Positions 32,687-42,434 of a stretch of 60,654 bases of DNA are shown piece after piece (position 1 is the stretch's first letter; every line of letters begins with the position of its first letter). The stretch spans positions 1-60,654 of the IMG/VR virus record IMGVR_UViG_3300031999_000020, one strand, 5' to 3'. The notes below the pieces were generated by a model. It was given only the letters and a program-made list of their open reading frames with translations. It searched no databases and had not been told where the DNA came from. Origin of the DNA: a virus. The position numbers and the translations under genes were made by a program.

Positions 32687-35314
32687 TTATCCTACATTCT
32701 TAAACATGGACGAAATTGACAAGGCGGCCTGCTCCTCTGGGCTCATGTTGTATACACCAGCCAACACAGACGAACCACCAACAATAGCCTTACCTGCGGG
32801 TGCCGGTTTCCAGCTCTTATACACGGCTTTGGCGCTAAGTGAGCTACCGCCGCTGCCGGCCGCAGTTCCGACCAGTCCGCCGATATCAGAAGCAATAGCG
32901 GTTGCTACATGGTCTTTCGGTACTGCCAGGATACCCTTGTCGTCAGATGATACGGTAGTGTATCCAGACGGAACACGTGTACCAGCCCTGGCTTTAATGG
33001 CGCCTACACCGAGCGAAGGAACACCCCGCCAACCAGCGGATCCGAGCTTCTCGCGCGTAATGCCGGGTACTGCAGCCCCTTTGGTGCCGTGACCCAGCAT
33101 ACCGAGTGACTTAGCGGTGTCTGCTACTTCCAGCAGATTACCCGCACGGCCGGTCTTTACCGCATGCACGTCATTGACAGTCTCCCAGGCGTCTGCCATC
33201 GCATACGCGTTATACCCGGATTTGACCAGAATCATTGCCTGGCTGACCGTCATTGGTTTGTATGGCGTACCTTCAGTGGCCGGCACCACTTTAGTATCAA
33301 AGCCCTTCTTGTCTGAAAACTTGAAATTCTGAATACCAAGATTAGAGAGCGCTAAGCTTTTCTGAGACGCGCTCATCCGGTCCCAAGCCTGATATAGTTG
33401 ATGTGACGCGTAAGCGGCTTCTTTGTTACTGGCAGCTGAACCAATACCAAGTCCACCTAACGTAGCGCCGACAAAACCGCCGCCGTCCTGCGCTGCGGAC
33501 AGCGTGTCCAGCCGGGACTGCATACGCTCAGAGCCTGCCACTGTACCGATTTGTCCAAGTGCGGCCTCATCTTCGGGTGTCATAACACCTAGTGGGGCCA
33601 GCGCCTGTGCCGCGCCAGCTACAACCGCCGCTCCGGCTCCGGCATTAGATGACTGCATAAGCGCAGTACTACCAAACATCTGGTCGCCTGCGAGATTCAT
33701 GCCGATAGCCTGTTGCCCAGGCACCGAGGCATAAGACACACCGGCGCTATTTAGTACTGAACCCGCCGAGAGTAGCGCGCGGCTGACTGTGGCCTGCTGC
33801 GCGCCAGTGGGATCTAATCTAATCCCGGTATCCGCACTAAATGTGCTCATGTTTGCAGCAATCGTCTCTGTAGGGGCTGCGGACATTGAGCCATCCGACA
33901 TCGGAGCCAACGCTGTATATCCAGACGGAACTGAAGCCGCGTCTTCAAACTGCGCTGCGCGCGGAACCGCAGCTGGTGTTGAAATATCCGCGGCTTGTGC
34001 CGACTGTGCGCCATCACTGGTTGAGGATACGGGAGCTGACCGGAAAAACCCACCTATAAATTGTTCGACAGCGGAAGCACCACCACCACCGCCGCCGCCG
34101 CCAAGAATACCGTCGAGTATTCCAGATCCGGCGACTCCTGAAACTATTCCAGTGATTCCCTGCATAATACTGGAACCAGTATTCGCGCCTTGAGCCTGCC
34201 CCATGTAATCAGAATATATCTGCTGTGCAGCCTGCTGTTGCTGCACTCCAAGCGCGGCCTGATTATTAGACGTTGTAGCGCCGGCGACAGCTCCGGCCTG
34301 GGCCACCTGATAACCAAACTTAGCTAACGAGAACTGATTAGCGACCCCAGCATTAAACTGGGAGTTCTGCAACTCGTTACTGGCATTGAACTCACCAACC
34401 TGAATCTTGTTGGCAGTGTTGAACTGTCTGTTCTGCTGTATCTGTGACGACCGATATTGTCGCTGTTGAATCTGTGCAGACATCGCAGTCTGCGCGGGAA
34501 TCATACCAAGTTGATTAGCCTCCGAATAAGCAGCCGCGGCCAACCGGCCGGCGCCGACTTCAGGCATAACACGTATTTGTGTACCAGCATCTGAGTACTC
34601 GGTTGGCGCCAACTCCAAAGCTGCGGTGGATTGCAAATTAGATCCGAGTAACTGCTCACCCATCATGCCGACCTGCATACGCTGCTCAGCAGACATGAGG
34701 TCAGATGCCTTCCGTGACACAGAGCTGCCCGCACCAAACCCACCTGCGGACGACATATCAGCCGAGGCAGACCTGCTGTTTAGCGACATCGCCGCGTCCA
34801 TCATCGAGTCAGGAAGTCTACCGGAAGCATATGTCTGTGCGCGACCAAACTGATCTTTGAGCGCCGCGCGCGCGCCAGGCATGGTTGAATCCACCTGCTG
34901 CGTGCGCATGTACTGGTTAAACAGATTATCAATCGCAGTTTCATTGCGTTTGAGCGCGGCTGCAGCCGGTGCAAAATGCTGCAAACCCTGGAGTTCCGTA
35001 TCAAGTTCAGCCAGTCCGATCTTCTGACCGAACTGAAAGTTCTTCGCCATCTCGCTACGCGCAAAATTGCCATACTTCTTAGCGAACTTTATCGGATTAA
35101 GATGCTTGTAGGGCGCAATATTAGACTTATACCACTTAGCCGGATCATACGTAGCGAACTCCGCACCGGGAAACATCCCGCTCAAGTCTTCCGGCGCGAC
35201 GGCTCCCTCGGATGCATCACCAGGTGGTGTAATAGTACCTGCAACTACCGATGGCCCCGGACCTTGTTCATTTCCAACCCCGCCGTAAGGTGCACCACCA
35301 GATGAACCGCCCAT
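32687..35314 (-). CDS. Large internal virion or tail protein
   Basis: An 875-residue protein rich in Gly, Ala, Ser and Gln. A helical repeat region contains spaced F-N-A motifs (NSQFNAGVANQFSLAKFG), followed by a glycine run (GILGGGGGGGGA) and long hydrophobic stretches (GAAVVAGAAQALAPLG). The C-terminal part has ordered segments (KSGYNAYAMADAWETVNDVH). It overlaps the adaptor-like gene by one base. The composition and location suit an ejection protein; no enzyme motif is seen. Confidence 0.65.
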   Translation of the reverse strand: MGGSSGGAPYGGVGNEQGPGPSVVAGTITPPGDASEGAVAPEDLSGMFPGAEFATYDPAKWYKSNIAPYKHLNPIKFAKKYGNFARSEMAKNFQFGQKIGLAELDTELQGLQHFAPAAAALKRNETAIDNLFNQYMRTQQVDSTMPGARAALKDQFGRAQTYASGRLPDSMMDAAMSLNSRSASADMSSAGGFGAGSSVSRKASDLMSAEQRMQVGMMGEQLLGSNLQSTAALELAPTEYSDAGTQIRVMPEVGAGRLAAAAYSEANQLGMIPAQTAMSAQIQQRQYRSSQIQQNRQFNTANKIQVGEFNASNELQNSQFNAGVANQFSLAKFGYQVAQAGAVAGATTSNNQAALGVQQQQAAQQIYSDYMGQAQGANTGSSIMQGITGIVSGVAGSGILDGILGGGGGGGGASAVEQFIGGFFRSAPVSSTSDGAQSAQAADISTPAAVPRAAQFEDAASVPSGYTALAPMSDGSMSAAPTETIAANMSTFSADTGIRLDPTGAQQATVSRALLSAGSVLNSAGVSYASVPGQQAIGMNLAGDQMFGSTALMQSSNAGAGAAVVAGAAQALAPLGVMTPEDEAALGQIGTVAGSERMQSRLDTLSAAQDGGGFVGATLGGLGIGSAASNKEAAYASHQLYQAWDRMSASQKSLALSNLGIQNFKFSDKKGFDTKVVPATEGTPYKPMTVSQAMILVKSGYNAYAMADAWETVNDVHAVKTGRAGNLLEVADTAKSLGMLGHGTKGAAVPGITREKLGSAGWRGVPSLGVGAIKARAGTRVPSGYTTVSSDDKGILAVPKDHVATAIASDIGGLVGTAAGSGGSSLSAKAVYKSWKPAPAGKAIVGGSSVLAGVYNMSPEEQAALSISSMFKNVG

Positions 35315-36297
35315 TAGTACCCCACAATGTTTTTAATCGCACACCCCGACATCATAGGAAAAACCTCCATCGGTTGTGATGTGGCCGGTTTCTTGTATGT
35401 CGTCTCTTGCATTATAATCTTACCTAGCAGCGCGTCTTTTGCTTGGCTGGTAGCCACATCCCCGATAACATCCGCGTGAACCCGCTGCCCGGCAAGTCGT
35501 ATAGCGAGCAGATTATCAAAGGGTATAAATTCATTATTAGCGTACCGGTCTTTAATACGGATACGACCAAGCACGGATACCTTGACGGTTCGTCCGGCAT
35601 ACGGTCCTGTAAGTCTGTATCGGCGATACGACGGGTTTTCTTCATATGGTGTGTAATCCGCTAAAAAGACCGTACGTTGTGTGGTAGGATTATATGATAG
35701 CAACTGTACATAACCGTTCGTTCTGGATTTCTGAACACCGGTTATCTTACTAAATGTCGCCTGCGTGTATCTGAATTCTCCACGTTTAAGTTTAAGAACT
35801 TCGCCATAAACTTGAACGCCCGCGTGATTTGTCACAATCTCACGCCCGGTCATATCTAGACCTTGTACCACCACCTGAGCACCCGTGTCTTCACACGCTG
35901 TAGCAATAACCGCAGGTCTTCCGCCTTCAGACGGTATATCGTATACGGTGGGATACATATTTGGTTCTTCAGAAAGTGCTTCGTTCGCCTCACAACACCC
36001 AGTCCCCGATAAAGTTTCTCCGGGATAGAATTGAAACCAGCGATCCCAGACCTCACCGACTACATTATCTACCTTAACCTTAAGTGGAACATCCAATTCG
36101 TAGGGCAGCGTAATGCATCCTTGATAGGCATTGAAACAATATGTTCGTTGATTGCCGTATGCCCCGGAAATGAGCATGAACTGAAGAACTTCGCGCGCAA
36201 AGAGGTCTACTTCTTCGCTGTTCTCAGAATAACACTTGCCGCCGCGCCCGGCGTATTGCGCCAAAATCTTCTTGACATCAGCATACGTGACCGACAA
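35314..36297 (-). CDS. Head-tail adaptor / tail-tubular-A-like protein
   Basis: A 327-residue protein: a helical N-terminus (TYADVKKILAQYAGRGGKCY) and a beta-rich body with LKLKRGEFRYTQATFSKITG and RRYRLTGPYAGRTVKVSVLG. The size and location between portal-side genes and the tail-tube candidate suit a podovirus adaptor. The start is a TTG at 36297 after a GGGGGGTG ribosome site. Assignment is by context, with low sequence certainty. Confidence 0.5.
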   Translation of the reverse strand: MSVTYADVKKILAQYAGRGGKCYSENSEEVDLFAREVLQFMLISGAYGNQRTYCFNAYQGCITLPYELDVPLKVKVDNVVGEVWDRWFQFYPGETLSGTGCCEANEALSEEPNMYPTVYDIPSEGGRPAVIATACEDTGAQVVVQGLDMTGREIVTNHAGVQVYGEVLKLKRGEFRYTQATFSKITGVQKSRTNGYVQLLSYNPTTQRTVFLADYTPYEENPSYRRYRLTGPYAGRTVKVSVLGRIRIKDRYANNEFIPFDNLLAIRLAGQRVHADVIGDVATSQAKDALLGKIIMQETTYKKPATSQPMEVFPMMSGCAIKNIVGY

Positions 36298-36311
36298 AGT
36301 GCACCCCCCAT

Positions 36312-36509
36312 TTAAACAGGCGGCTTCAAGAGCGGCGTCTGTATCTGACTAATACTGCCAGACACAGGCGCCACTGCTTTACGTACCGACGATATAGGAC
36401 GACGCTGTTGCGCCGCCCGACGCGCAGTTTCACGTGACGTTTGTTGCTGCGCTAGTTGATCGGCGGTACGTGTCGGACGCTGGTACTTTCGTCCACATCC
36501 TGCACACAT
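36312..36509 (-). CDS. Small basic protein with CxxC
   Basis: A 65-residue, Arg/Gln-rich product (MCAGCGRKYQRPTRTADQLA; QQQTSRETARRAAQQRRPIS). GGTAGGATAT precedes the ATG. The N-terminal CAGC may bind a metal. It is followed by the adaptor-like gene. Function unknown. Confidence 0.55.
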   Translation of the reverse strand: MCAGCGRKYQRPTRTADQLAQQQTSRETARRAAQQRRPISSVRKAVAPVSGSISQIQTPLLKPPV

Positions 36510-36518
36510 ATATCCTAC

Positions 36519-36773
36519 CTACCGCATCCAGTCATGACTGTTCGTAATATTACAATCGCAGCAAGCACCCTTGCAGAAATTATCCGGCATAGGTACGGGA
36601 CCAAAATGCGGATTAACATTCTGCGGAACTTGTGACCGCGGGAAGCTAAGTACCTTCCCACTCGGCGACCAGAACCCGTAGAACGGAAGCAACGTAAGCG
36701 CGTTGCCGCCTACATTACCCTCGCGCGTAGTAATGGGACCGACCCAGGACAGAGGTAGTAAAGAGATAGCCAT
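36519..36773 (-). CDS. Duplicated small surface protein, copy B
   Basis: An 84-residue protein nearly identical over its first 74 residues to the product of 36869-37135 (MAISLLPLSWVGPITTREGN ... FCKGACCDC); only the last few residues differ. Two adjacent cysteines and a CDC end suggest metal or disulphide bonding. AAGAAGGAGGCCGT precedes the ATG. It arose by a tandem duplication of about 360 bp. Likely a small virion decoration or tail component; inference from location. Confidence 0.7.
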   Translation of the reverse strand: MAISLLPLSWVGPITTREGNVGGNALTLLPFYGFWSPSGKVLSFPRSQVPQNVNPHFGPVPMPDNFCKGACCDCNITNSHDWMR

Positions 36774-36804
36774 ACGGCCTCCTTCTTAAAGTTCAAGTAA
36801 CAGG

Positions 36805-36862
<58 letters not shown>

Positions 36863-36868
36863 GTACAC

Positions 36869-37135
36869 CTAACTCGGAGGATGATCGGGACGCTGCGCCC
36901 AAAGAGAATCATGACAGTCGCAGCAAGCACCCTTGCAGAAATTATCCGGCATAGGTACGGGACCAAAATGCGGGTTAACATTCTGCGGAACCTGCGAGCG
37001 CGGAAAGGAATATACCTTACCGCTCGGTGACCAGAACCCGTAGAACGGAAGCAACATAAGCGCATTACCGCCTACATTACCTTCTCTGGTTGTAATTGGC
37101 CCCACCCACGACAGAGGTAGTAAAGAGATAGCCAT
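36869..37135 (-). CDS. Duplicated small surface protein, copy A
   Basis: An 88-residue protein; the first 74 residues match copy B with only about two substitutions, then a divergent tail (HDSLWAQRPDHPPS). It contains FCKGACCDC. The ribosome site AAGAAGGAGG is shared with copy B. It is the upstream (first transcribed) copy. Small cysteine-rich virion protein candidate; function unknown. Confidence 0.7.
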   Translation of the reverse strand: MAISLLPLSWVGPITTREGNVGGNALMLLPFYGFWSPSGKVYSFPRSQVPQNVNPHFGPVPMPDNFCKGACCDCHDSLWAQRPDHPPS

Positions 37136-37176
37136 ACGGCCTCCTTCTTAAAGTTCAAGTAACAGGACAAAAAAAC

Positions 37177-37392
37177 CTAATTACCGCGTCTGCTGTACCA
37201 AGGATCAGACGTGCTGATTACCGGTGCTTTAGGACCGGCAGTCTGCGCGGCCTTAACCTCGGGCTGAATACCGTCACCAAATGTCAACGGCGGCAGCATG
37301 ACGGGATTCTGGAACAAATTCCCGCCCTTGAGTCCGGCAAGTACACGCGATCTATTTGCTTCTTCGTTCAGGGGAGCGAATTCGTTAGCCAT
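37177..37392 (-). CDS. Small hypothetical virion-operon protein
   Basis: A 71-residue protein (MANEFAPLNEEANRSRVLAG; NPVMLPPLTFGDGIQPEVKA), probably extended, with many Pro and Gly. It lies in the tail block upstream of the duplicated pair. The 83-bp gap before it is AT-rich. No family is recognised. Confidence 0.55.
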   Translation of the reverse strand: MANEFAPLNEEANRSRVLAGLKGGNLFQNPVMLPPLTFGDGIQPEVKAAQTAGPKAPVISTSDPWYSRRGN

Positions 37393-37475
37393 ATGATTCC
37401 TTACGTATATAATTAAACACTAAACCTAATATATCATTACATAAATCAATAAAACCTGAAAGACCTAAATCATGC

Positions 37476-37925
37476 TCACCACCCGGTAAACGTGGCGTGA
37501 TACACCGAATACCAAGTCGGCGTCGTTCCACCAATAGTCCAAATCTTCTGTAAATTTGCCAGCATCAACGCGGTTATCCGCGGATCATCCGAGGCTAACG
37601 TATAACCGTCCGGAACACTTCGAGAATCGCCTATAATCAAGAAAAGTTGGTCCGGCAGCGGATAAATCTGACGCCAGGCGCCGGTCACAAAAAGGAACAA
37701 GCCAACAAAATTTCCGGAACTATCGGTCTTGACCCACAGATGGTCTTGCTCAGAATCACTCGGATACGTATTTCCAACTGTAACATTGGTTACATCCGTC
37801 GGGATCTCAACCGACAGAAGATCTGGCAGCCGGCGTAAAAAGTCCTGCCAATTAGTAAAGCACTGTCTATCTGGAAGCTGCTGCAGCTTGATAGCACCTT
37901 GAATAACATCAACATCAGTTGTCAT
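37476..37925 (-). CDS. Tail fibre or collar-type protein
   Basis: A 149-residue protein with TNVTVGNTYPSDSEQDHLWV and FLIIGDSRSVPDGYTLASDD, patterns common in short fibre or collar proteins (P-D-G-Y-x-L with hydrophobic strands). It directly follows the tail-tube candidate in transcription order. Likely part of a tail or baseplate attachment; inference. Confidence 0.55.
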   Translation of the reverse strand: MTTDVDVIQGAIKLQQLPDRQCFTNWQDFLRRLPDLLSVEIPTDVTNVTVGNTYPSDSEQDHLWVKTDSSGNFVGLFLFVTGAWRQIYPLPDQLFLIIGDSRSVPDGYTLASDDPRITALMLANLQKIWTIGGTTPTWYSVYHATFTGW

Positions 37926-37933
37926 TTTGAATC

Positions 37934-39793
37934 CTACGTTTGCATCTCAGTACAGCCGCCAAAATCATCTACTGCCCAATCATCATCGCACGCGCAATTA
38001 CATATAGCCACCTTTGGGTACTCCTCACATTGAGTAAGCGTATCCGGCTCTACCTCCGGTGTGGCTTTAATTCTGAGTTCATGCAGTTCCCAATAAATAC
38101 CCCAGAGAGTAATCATCAGTTGAATTTTCTTAAACACTCTAAACAGATCATGAGTAATCGGACTTCCGGCCTGATCATTTTCCGGATCTCCAATTGAAAA
38201 ATCTCTAATATGCTGTGGCCCGAATCCATTAATGAAACAACCATCCGGCATATCACAAGTCCGCCAAGGCGCCAGATGTGTGCGCTCACCGAGCGGCAAA
38301 AAACATGCGCTATGCGACGGTTTGTAATCTACCTTTATCTTAAAGTCGCCCTTGAACGTATCAAAATTAAAATCAACAGAGTGAAGCCCCTTGTTAAGAA
38401 AAGGATCCTTCAAATCATATTCTCGCGTGTATACGCGACTGCGTACCGGACGAATCATATCATCCGCAGTATCATAATTGATATCAGGATTAATCTCATA
38501 AAGTTTATTTACTGCGCCATCTTTAGACATGATAAATGCGCGTTCATTAACAGTACACATATCCATTGGATTAACACCCGTCCAAAGCCCAGTCCAAACA
38601 GGCTTGCTCGGAACACCGAATGACGACAATGCATCAAGTTCTAATATGACCATACCTCCATGAGCGTAATCTTTAATTGGCTTAAACGTATCGAAGTCTA
38701 CTGCAGATACTCGATATGGATTTACACTGAAGAATATCTTGTTTCGAAAATATCCAACAAAGCCAAACTTTATTAAGTCTCTGTCCCAGTATTTGAACCA
38801 CTGCTCTGTTTCTCTGGAGATAGGAACCCTGGCCCAGCGTTTCTGCTCATCGCGGCTCATAGATAATGAACGCACGAAGCCATCGTCCGCCATAAAAAAT
38901 GCATCTGAATTGACATTCGCATATGCGCGCGGACCAACAACACCGGCGTTATAACAAACAACCGAACCGAAAGGCCCAGCCTGCCACGCAGACCGCGGAT
39001 TCTGCGTTCCAAAGGTATACACCGCATTTCTGGTAGCACAGATAAGCGGTCCTATTCCGGTAGAGGTGTCAGTAAGCTGCAGAAATCCCATAAACGTAAT
39101 AGGTTCATTGACAGCATTAACGGGAAGATTGAATATCTGACCATAATACGCGCTGCCAGGAGTGAGTACTTCCTTGAACGTCACCGGAGCGTCCGGCGCC
39201 GCAACGCTGCCAAGAGGATCACCGCCGGTAAAATCAGAACCAGCATTTACAACAAATAATCGACTTTGATTATATGTACCGTTAGTCGATACCGGAATTT
39301 CCATCTTAGCAGGATCTGCGCGGTATGCATGAAAACCGTCCAATATTACCGGAAAAGCTGGAAAATCATACAGCACTAAAAAGCGTCCGGCCAGTGTCCA
39401 GTTTACACGCGAACGACGTGTATTGAGTGTAGACCCGCCATCAATTAAAATAGGTGTCAATGTGAAATTATCAATATTAATAGAGAATATTCTGCCAGAC
39501 ACCACCACAATCAAATACTGCCGGCTCATCACAGTAAATGGAATAAGCGCTTGAAACTTACCGGCCTCAAACACATTCTGATAACTGCGCGGACGTTTAT
39601 AGGGATCACTCAAGTAATCAGTAGGAAACTTAATGGCTATTCGTTCAAACCCCCAACGCGGCTGAATCGACGCACGGCGCACCGATACATTTATGCCGGA
39701 CGCATAACAGTTCTGCGCAATTCTATCCGGAATGACAGAACCATCCTGCCCTCCGGAGAAATCATCAGAACCATCTGCTAAAAGTTGAACCAC
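37934..39793 (-). CDS. Tail tube / stabilisation protein (podovirus nozzle-like)
   Basis: A 619-residue beta-rich protein. It opens with DDFSGGQDGSVIPDRIAQNC and INVSVRRASIQPRWGFERIA, the typical opening of podovirus tail-tubular-B or stabilisation proteins, which list every position with a beta-propeller-like body. The end is cysteine-rich (CEEYPKVAICNCACDDDWAV). GTG start with AGAGG; overlaps the upstream gene stop by one base (TAGTG). Confidence 0.65.
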   Translation of the reverse strand: MVQLLADGSDDFSGGQDGSVIPDRIAQNCYASGINVSVRRASIQPRWGFERIAIKFPTDYLSDPYKRPRSYQNVFEAGKFQALIPFTVMSRQYLIVVVSGRIFSINIDNFTLTPILIDGGSTLNTRRSRVNWTLAGRFLVLYDFPAFPVILDGFHAYRADPAKMEIPVSTNGTYNQSRLFVVNAGSDFTGGDPLGSVAAPDAPVTFKEVLTPGSAYYGQIFNLPVNAVNEPITFMGFLQLTDTSTGIGPLICATRNAVYTFGTQNPRSAWQAGPFGSVVCYNAGVVGPRAYANVNSDAFFMADDGFVRSLSMSRDEQKRWARVPISRETEQWFKYWDRDLIKFGFVGYFRNKIFFSVNPYRVSAVDFDTFKPIKDYAHGGMVILELDALSSFGVPSKPVWTGLWTGVNPMDMCTVNERAFIMSKDGAVNKLYEINPDINYDTADDMIRPVRSRVYTREYDLKDPFLNKGLHSVDFNFDTFKGDFKIKVDYKPSHSACFLPLGERTHLAPWRTCDMPDGCFINGFGPQHIRDFSIGDPENDQAGSPITHDLFRVFKKIQLMITLWGIYWELHELRIKATPEVEPDTLTQCEEYPKVAICNCACDDDWAVDDFGGCTEMQT

Positions 39794-41577
39794 TATGCCT
39801 CTTTAATAGCAAGCGCCATAATGTGCATTAACGTATTTGCCGCAGTAATACTTAAAGCGCGTGTAGCAACACCCAGCGCACCAGGAGTACTGCAACTATG
39901 CGATCCAGGAGTATAATTTACATATGTAAACTCAAGATGCGCATCAAATCTAAAATTTGTATTAGGCGGGATAGCAACAACTTCACTGTGGTGCCATTGC
40001 TGGTAGAACCGATGATTATAAGGATCACACGGCGTGCCCGGCCCAACACCCATAGTATGATCTTGATGTAAAGTTCTCATTGATGCCTGCACGGGCGGTG
40101 CCGGTGCCGCAGGATGCGCAGCTGTCGATTGCCCAGTAAAAGGTTCAAGCAGTGTTCTTGCCCATGAGAACTCAGTAGTGTTTATCTGCCCTTCAACTAT
40201 ATAATCAACAGTTAAAAACATCCGCATGGTGTCGCAGGTATCATTTTCAATTTCAAGTGTTTTGGTTGCTGACGCCCACGCAGGATCTGCCGGAGCGAGT
40301 GTCGTCGTCTGATCCGCATCCCACGAAAAGTCTAACTGACCTTTCTGCGCAGCAGACCAGTCTTGCGCGCAGATATCTATACGATCCGCTATTTCTTGAT
40401 CTAAATCATATCTGAGTTGGTCACAGCATGGCGCATGACAAACAGCAATTCCAACGTCAATGCAGGTGATATTAAGCGTCTGTGCTTCAATAGAATGAAT
40501 TGTAATATGCGTTCCGTCTGCAATATGTGTGATTACCCACAAAACAGCATCTGTATATGGGTCTTCAATGACAATAACATCGCCTTCAGCAAAAATTGAA
40601 CTGTCATCAACAACCAGCGTATATGTGCGAGTACCCGCAATAAGCGTAAGGCAAGCAGTCAAAATTGTACAAGTAACCTGCGGAAGATCGTAAGTCTGCG
40701 GCTCAAATAAATTCTCAGCTACATCCACACAAGTAGGAATTTGTCCTAACGCTGACGCTTGCAGTGTAGTCACAGCGCCATTGGCGCATATAACTAATGC
40801 GCCCGGAGTGGTCGGTGTTTCCGCACAAGCATCTGTAGAATACGCCGCTATTGGAGTAATACAGCGGCCCTGAGCATCAAGAGCATGAATAATCTGAAAC
40901 GGTACAACACCCGCACCGCCGATATTTTTAATAGTAATCGAATTAGCAGTCACAATAGCGGTCAACAGATATACACCATGCCCGACCTGTACGTTCTGAT
41001 TGAGCAATAAGCCCGCAGTGCTGGAAACAGAAATTGTAATAGATCCATTCAGTGCCGGAGTAGCATAATCCGCAGTTAACCAGACACCTTCACCACAGTT
41101 ATCATAAGGATCGGCCGGCGGGTCTACTACATTAAATGGAGTGCATGCGGGAATCCTGGTTCCAGGCGCTGCATTGTCCGGTTGACAATCATTGTACAGT
41201 GTCGCTGTTTCATTTACACAATCAAACGCTGTGACTTGCAAGTATCCAAAAGTCGTGTTCCAAAGAAAACTTCCAACTTGCAGCTTCTGAAGTCCTGGAA
41301 ATGTGACGGTTATTGACTGTCCGCAGGCCGGCATGTTAAAAGCAGTTCCAGCCGTAACAACCGCAGTGTATGACAAATTGGAACATACTTTAATATGACT
41401 TTCTTGACAGCCAGGAACTTCATTATAATAAGGAGCCAAAGACAAACCACAGTTACAGGGATTACATCCGCAGGTGCAGCCGGACGCCGTGCAAGGAACC
41501 GGTGTGCAAGTATCCGAACCGCACGGAACCACTCCGCTTATTTCAGTATTTACATTGTCGTCATTGTTACAAACCAT
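39793..41577 (-). CDS. Cysteine-rich surface/tail protein, 594 residues
   Basis: The N-terminus is packed with cysteines (CTPVPCTASGCTCGCNPCNC), followed by a domain (FNMPACGQSITVTFPGLQKL; SFLWNTTFGYLQVTAFDCVN; NAAPGTRIPACTPFNVV) that is paralogous to the whole of the 188-residue product of 41587-42153. Several beta-rich domains follow, and a helical C-terminal end. It is probably a fibre or decoration protein. GAGG precedes the ATG. The cysteine cluster could bind metal or form disulphides outside the cell. Confidence 0.65.
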   Translation of the reverse strand: MVCNNDDNVNTEISGVVPCGSDTCTPVPCTASGCTCGCNPCNCGLSLAPYYNEVPGCQESHIKVCSNLSYTAVVTAGTAFNMPACGQSITVTFPGLQKLQVGSFLWNTTFGYLQVTAFDCVNETATLYNDCQPDNAAPGTRIPACTPFNVVDPPADPYDNCGEGVWLTADYATPALNGSITISVSSTAGLLLNQNVQVGHGVYLLTAIVTANSITIKNIGGAGVVPFQIIHALDAQGRCITPIAAYSTDACAETPTTPGALVICANGAVTTLQASALGQIPTCVDVAENLFEPQTYDLPQVTCTILTACLTLIAGTRTYTLVVDDSSIFAEGDVIVIEDPYTDAVLWVITHIADGTHITIHSIEAQTLNITCIDVGIAVCHAPCCDQLRYDLDQEIADRIDICAQDWSAAQKGQLDFSWDADQTTTLAPADPAWASATKTLEIENDTCDTMRMFLTVDYIVEGQINTTEFSWARTLLEPFTGQSTAAHPAAPAPPVQASMRTLHQDHTMGVGPGTPCDPYNHRFYQQWHHSEVVAIPPNTNFRFDAHLEFTYVNYTPGSHSCSTPGALGVATRALSITAANTLMHIMALAIKEA

Positions 41578-41586
41578 ATCTTGCCT

Positions 41587-42153
41587 CTATGGTACAATGG
41601 CTACTGAATGCCATTTCAGCGTTATCACATTTCCAACTATCGTATCAATATCTAAAGAGAAAGGATCACCGGCCGGAATAGGGCACGGTCCAGCAGGGAA
41701 TACAAAAATATACCCGGTATCAGTACACTGAATACAAGCATTCCACGGCGGCGCTGTAGGCGTAAATAGTGTGCATCTTGGAATCAGAGTGCCCGGCGCT
41801 GCATTTGGAGCCAGACAATCATTTATAACTTTGGTTTCACCAGAAAGACTATTGAAAGCAGTCACACGAAGATATCCATAATCTTCGTTCCAAAGGTATG
41901 ACCCAATCTGCAAAACAGTTAATCCATAAAACGAAACAACCGTTTCGACACCACACGCCGGCATAATAAAATCAGTTCCAGATGATAACGCGGCCACCAG
42001 AATCTGCTGAACATAAGGCTGACTATGGCACTCCTGAACAGCGCCAGCTTGATTGTAATACGGCGTTGGCGTGTTAGGGCTACAGGTGTCCCCACAAACC
42101 GAACAAGCTTCACCGCAGGAAGCCGTACTGTTTCCAGAACAGGTACATGCCAT
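41587..42153 (-). CDS. Cysteine-rich surface protein, paralogue of the 594-residue protein's N-terminus
   Basis: A 188-residue protein beginning with a cysteine-rich tract (MACTCSGNSTASCGEACSVC), then FIMPACGVETVVSFYGLTVL, YLWNEDYGYLRVTAFNSL and NAAPGTLIPRCTLFTP. These segments align in order with the downstream 594-residue protein. A gene duplication followed by fusion to other domains is the simplest history. It overlaps the upstream gene by one base (TAATG). Confidence 0.65.
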   Translation of the reverse strand: MACTCSGNSTASCGEACSVCGDTCSPNTPTPYYNQAGAVQECHSQPYVQQILVAALSSGTDFIMPACGVETVVSFYGLTVLQIGSYLWNEDYGYLRVTAFNSLSGETKVINDCLAPNAAPGTLIPRCTLFTPTAPPWNACIQCTDTGYIFVFPAGPCPIPAGDPFSLDIDTIVGNVITLKWHSVAIVP

Positions 42154-42434
42154 TAGCGTATCCTCAGTAACTCGGGCAACAAATACCTGCCCACTAGGTC
42201 CAATACCATAATAATTCCACCAATTATCAGACCCACTTTCCAGGCAAGCGCATCAATCCTAAATCCAAGTTCTTGAATCTTCATTAGCAGCTCCGCCTTT
42301 TCCTTTCCGATAAGCATAAGTGCCGCAGCAGCCTGCTCCTGAAGGGACTGGATTCTAATCTCAACGATCTCCAGCCGCCGGTCATAAGCCGTATGCCTCC
42401 GGTTACACTCATCGGATAGTATCGGGTCATTCAT
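42153..42434 (-). CDS. Coiled-coil membrane protein, XhlA/holin-like
   Basis: A 93-residue protein: an N-terminal soluble part (RRHTAYDRRLEIVEIRIQSL), a coiled coil (AALMLIGKEKAELLMKIQEL) and one C-terminal membrane segment (KVGLIIGGIIMVLDLVGRYL). This is the XhlA/holin-like layout of small phage lysis proteins. It lies between fibre genes, with overlaps on both sides (ATGA upstream). Lysis or tail-anchoring roles are possible. Confidence 0.55.
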   Translation of the reverse strand: MNDPILSDECNRRHTAYDRRLEIVEIRIQSLQEQAAAALMLIGKEKAELLMKIQELGFRIDALAWKVGLIIGGIIMVLDLVGRYLLPELLRIR

